The translations under genes and the position numbers were made by a program. Under the pieces are notes generated by a model. The model was not told the DNA's origin. It did no database searches and saw only the letters and a program-made list of their open reading frames with translations. DNA of 5,397 nt from NCBI GenBank assembly GCA_046483585.1, contig JAWOCV010000152.1, forward strand, positions 1 through 5,397, written 5' to 3'. This document shows, piece by piece, positions 5,334-5,397 of the stretch (positions within the stretch are counted from its first letter, which is position 1; every line of letters begins with the position of its first letter). The DNA comes from Marinilabilia sp046483585. GTDB taxonomy: Bacteria; Bacteroidota; Bacteroidia; Bacteroidales; Marinilabiliaceae.

Positions 5334-5397
5334 ACAATAGGTTTATAGCATAACTCCATCAAAAACAAAAACTTTCAATTTATTACTTCGTATAAAA

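Noticed and set aside
5370..5397. Possible C-terminal end of a minus-strand gene entering from the right (FYTK then two stops)
   Set aside because: Only four codons are visible; nothing supports coding.
1..5397. CRISPR arrays, tRNA or rRNA genes
   Set aside because: No regularly spaced identical short repeats and no cloverleaf or rRNA-like segments were seen on either strand.

Overview
The window reads as a chromosomal segment of a member of the Bacteroidota, probably a Marinilabiliales/Bacteroidales-type organism. This rests on moderate GC with AT-rich intergenic DNA, genes mostly without a clear Shine-Dalgarno, LacI and YfiR proteins of Bacteroidota type, and a CTGTCTGCCG...CAGGCAGG palindrome of a kind I recall from genomes of this phylum. 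No database search was possible, so the assignment is an inference.

Layout: (1) 1-855, minus strand: a LacI-family transcriptional regulator whose C-terminal end runs off the left edge. (2) 856-1261: a gene-free divergent intergenic region holding a 129-bp repeat (898-1026) and a hairpin near the next gene. (3) 1262-3610, plus strand: a two-gene unit with a 6-bp gap. The first gene encodes a 611-residue secreted protein of about five Ig-like/OmpL47-type repeats behind an unrecognised N-terminal domain. The second encodes a 168-residue periplasmic YfiR-family (DUF4154) protein. A long-stem intrinsic terminator at 3643-3706 closes the unit. (4) 3824-4678, minus strand and convergent: a single-pass membrane protein with a textbook ZAS anti-sigma zinc motif (H-x27-H-x3-C-x2-C), one transmembrane helix, an acidic Ser-rich linker and a C-terminal beta-rich periplasmic domain. 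No sigma factor gene is present. (5) 4679-5397: over 700 bp almost without genes. It contains an intact palindromic element, a second interrupted copy of the 856-1261 repeat, and a 22-codon ORF with an unusually strong Shine-Dalgarno that could be masked by an upstream complementary segment.

The three complete proteins are all built for the envelope: one secreted, one periplasmic, one spanning the inner membrane. A shared envelope-sensing role is plausible but is only inference from neighbourhood. The LacI regulator is divergently placed and may or may not control the pair. The strongest non-coding observations are the MITE-like repeat pair sharing ACAATAG/CTATTGT ends, the palindrome split by about 72 bp inside the right copy, and the strong-SD mini-ORF with its candidate anti-SD.
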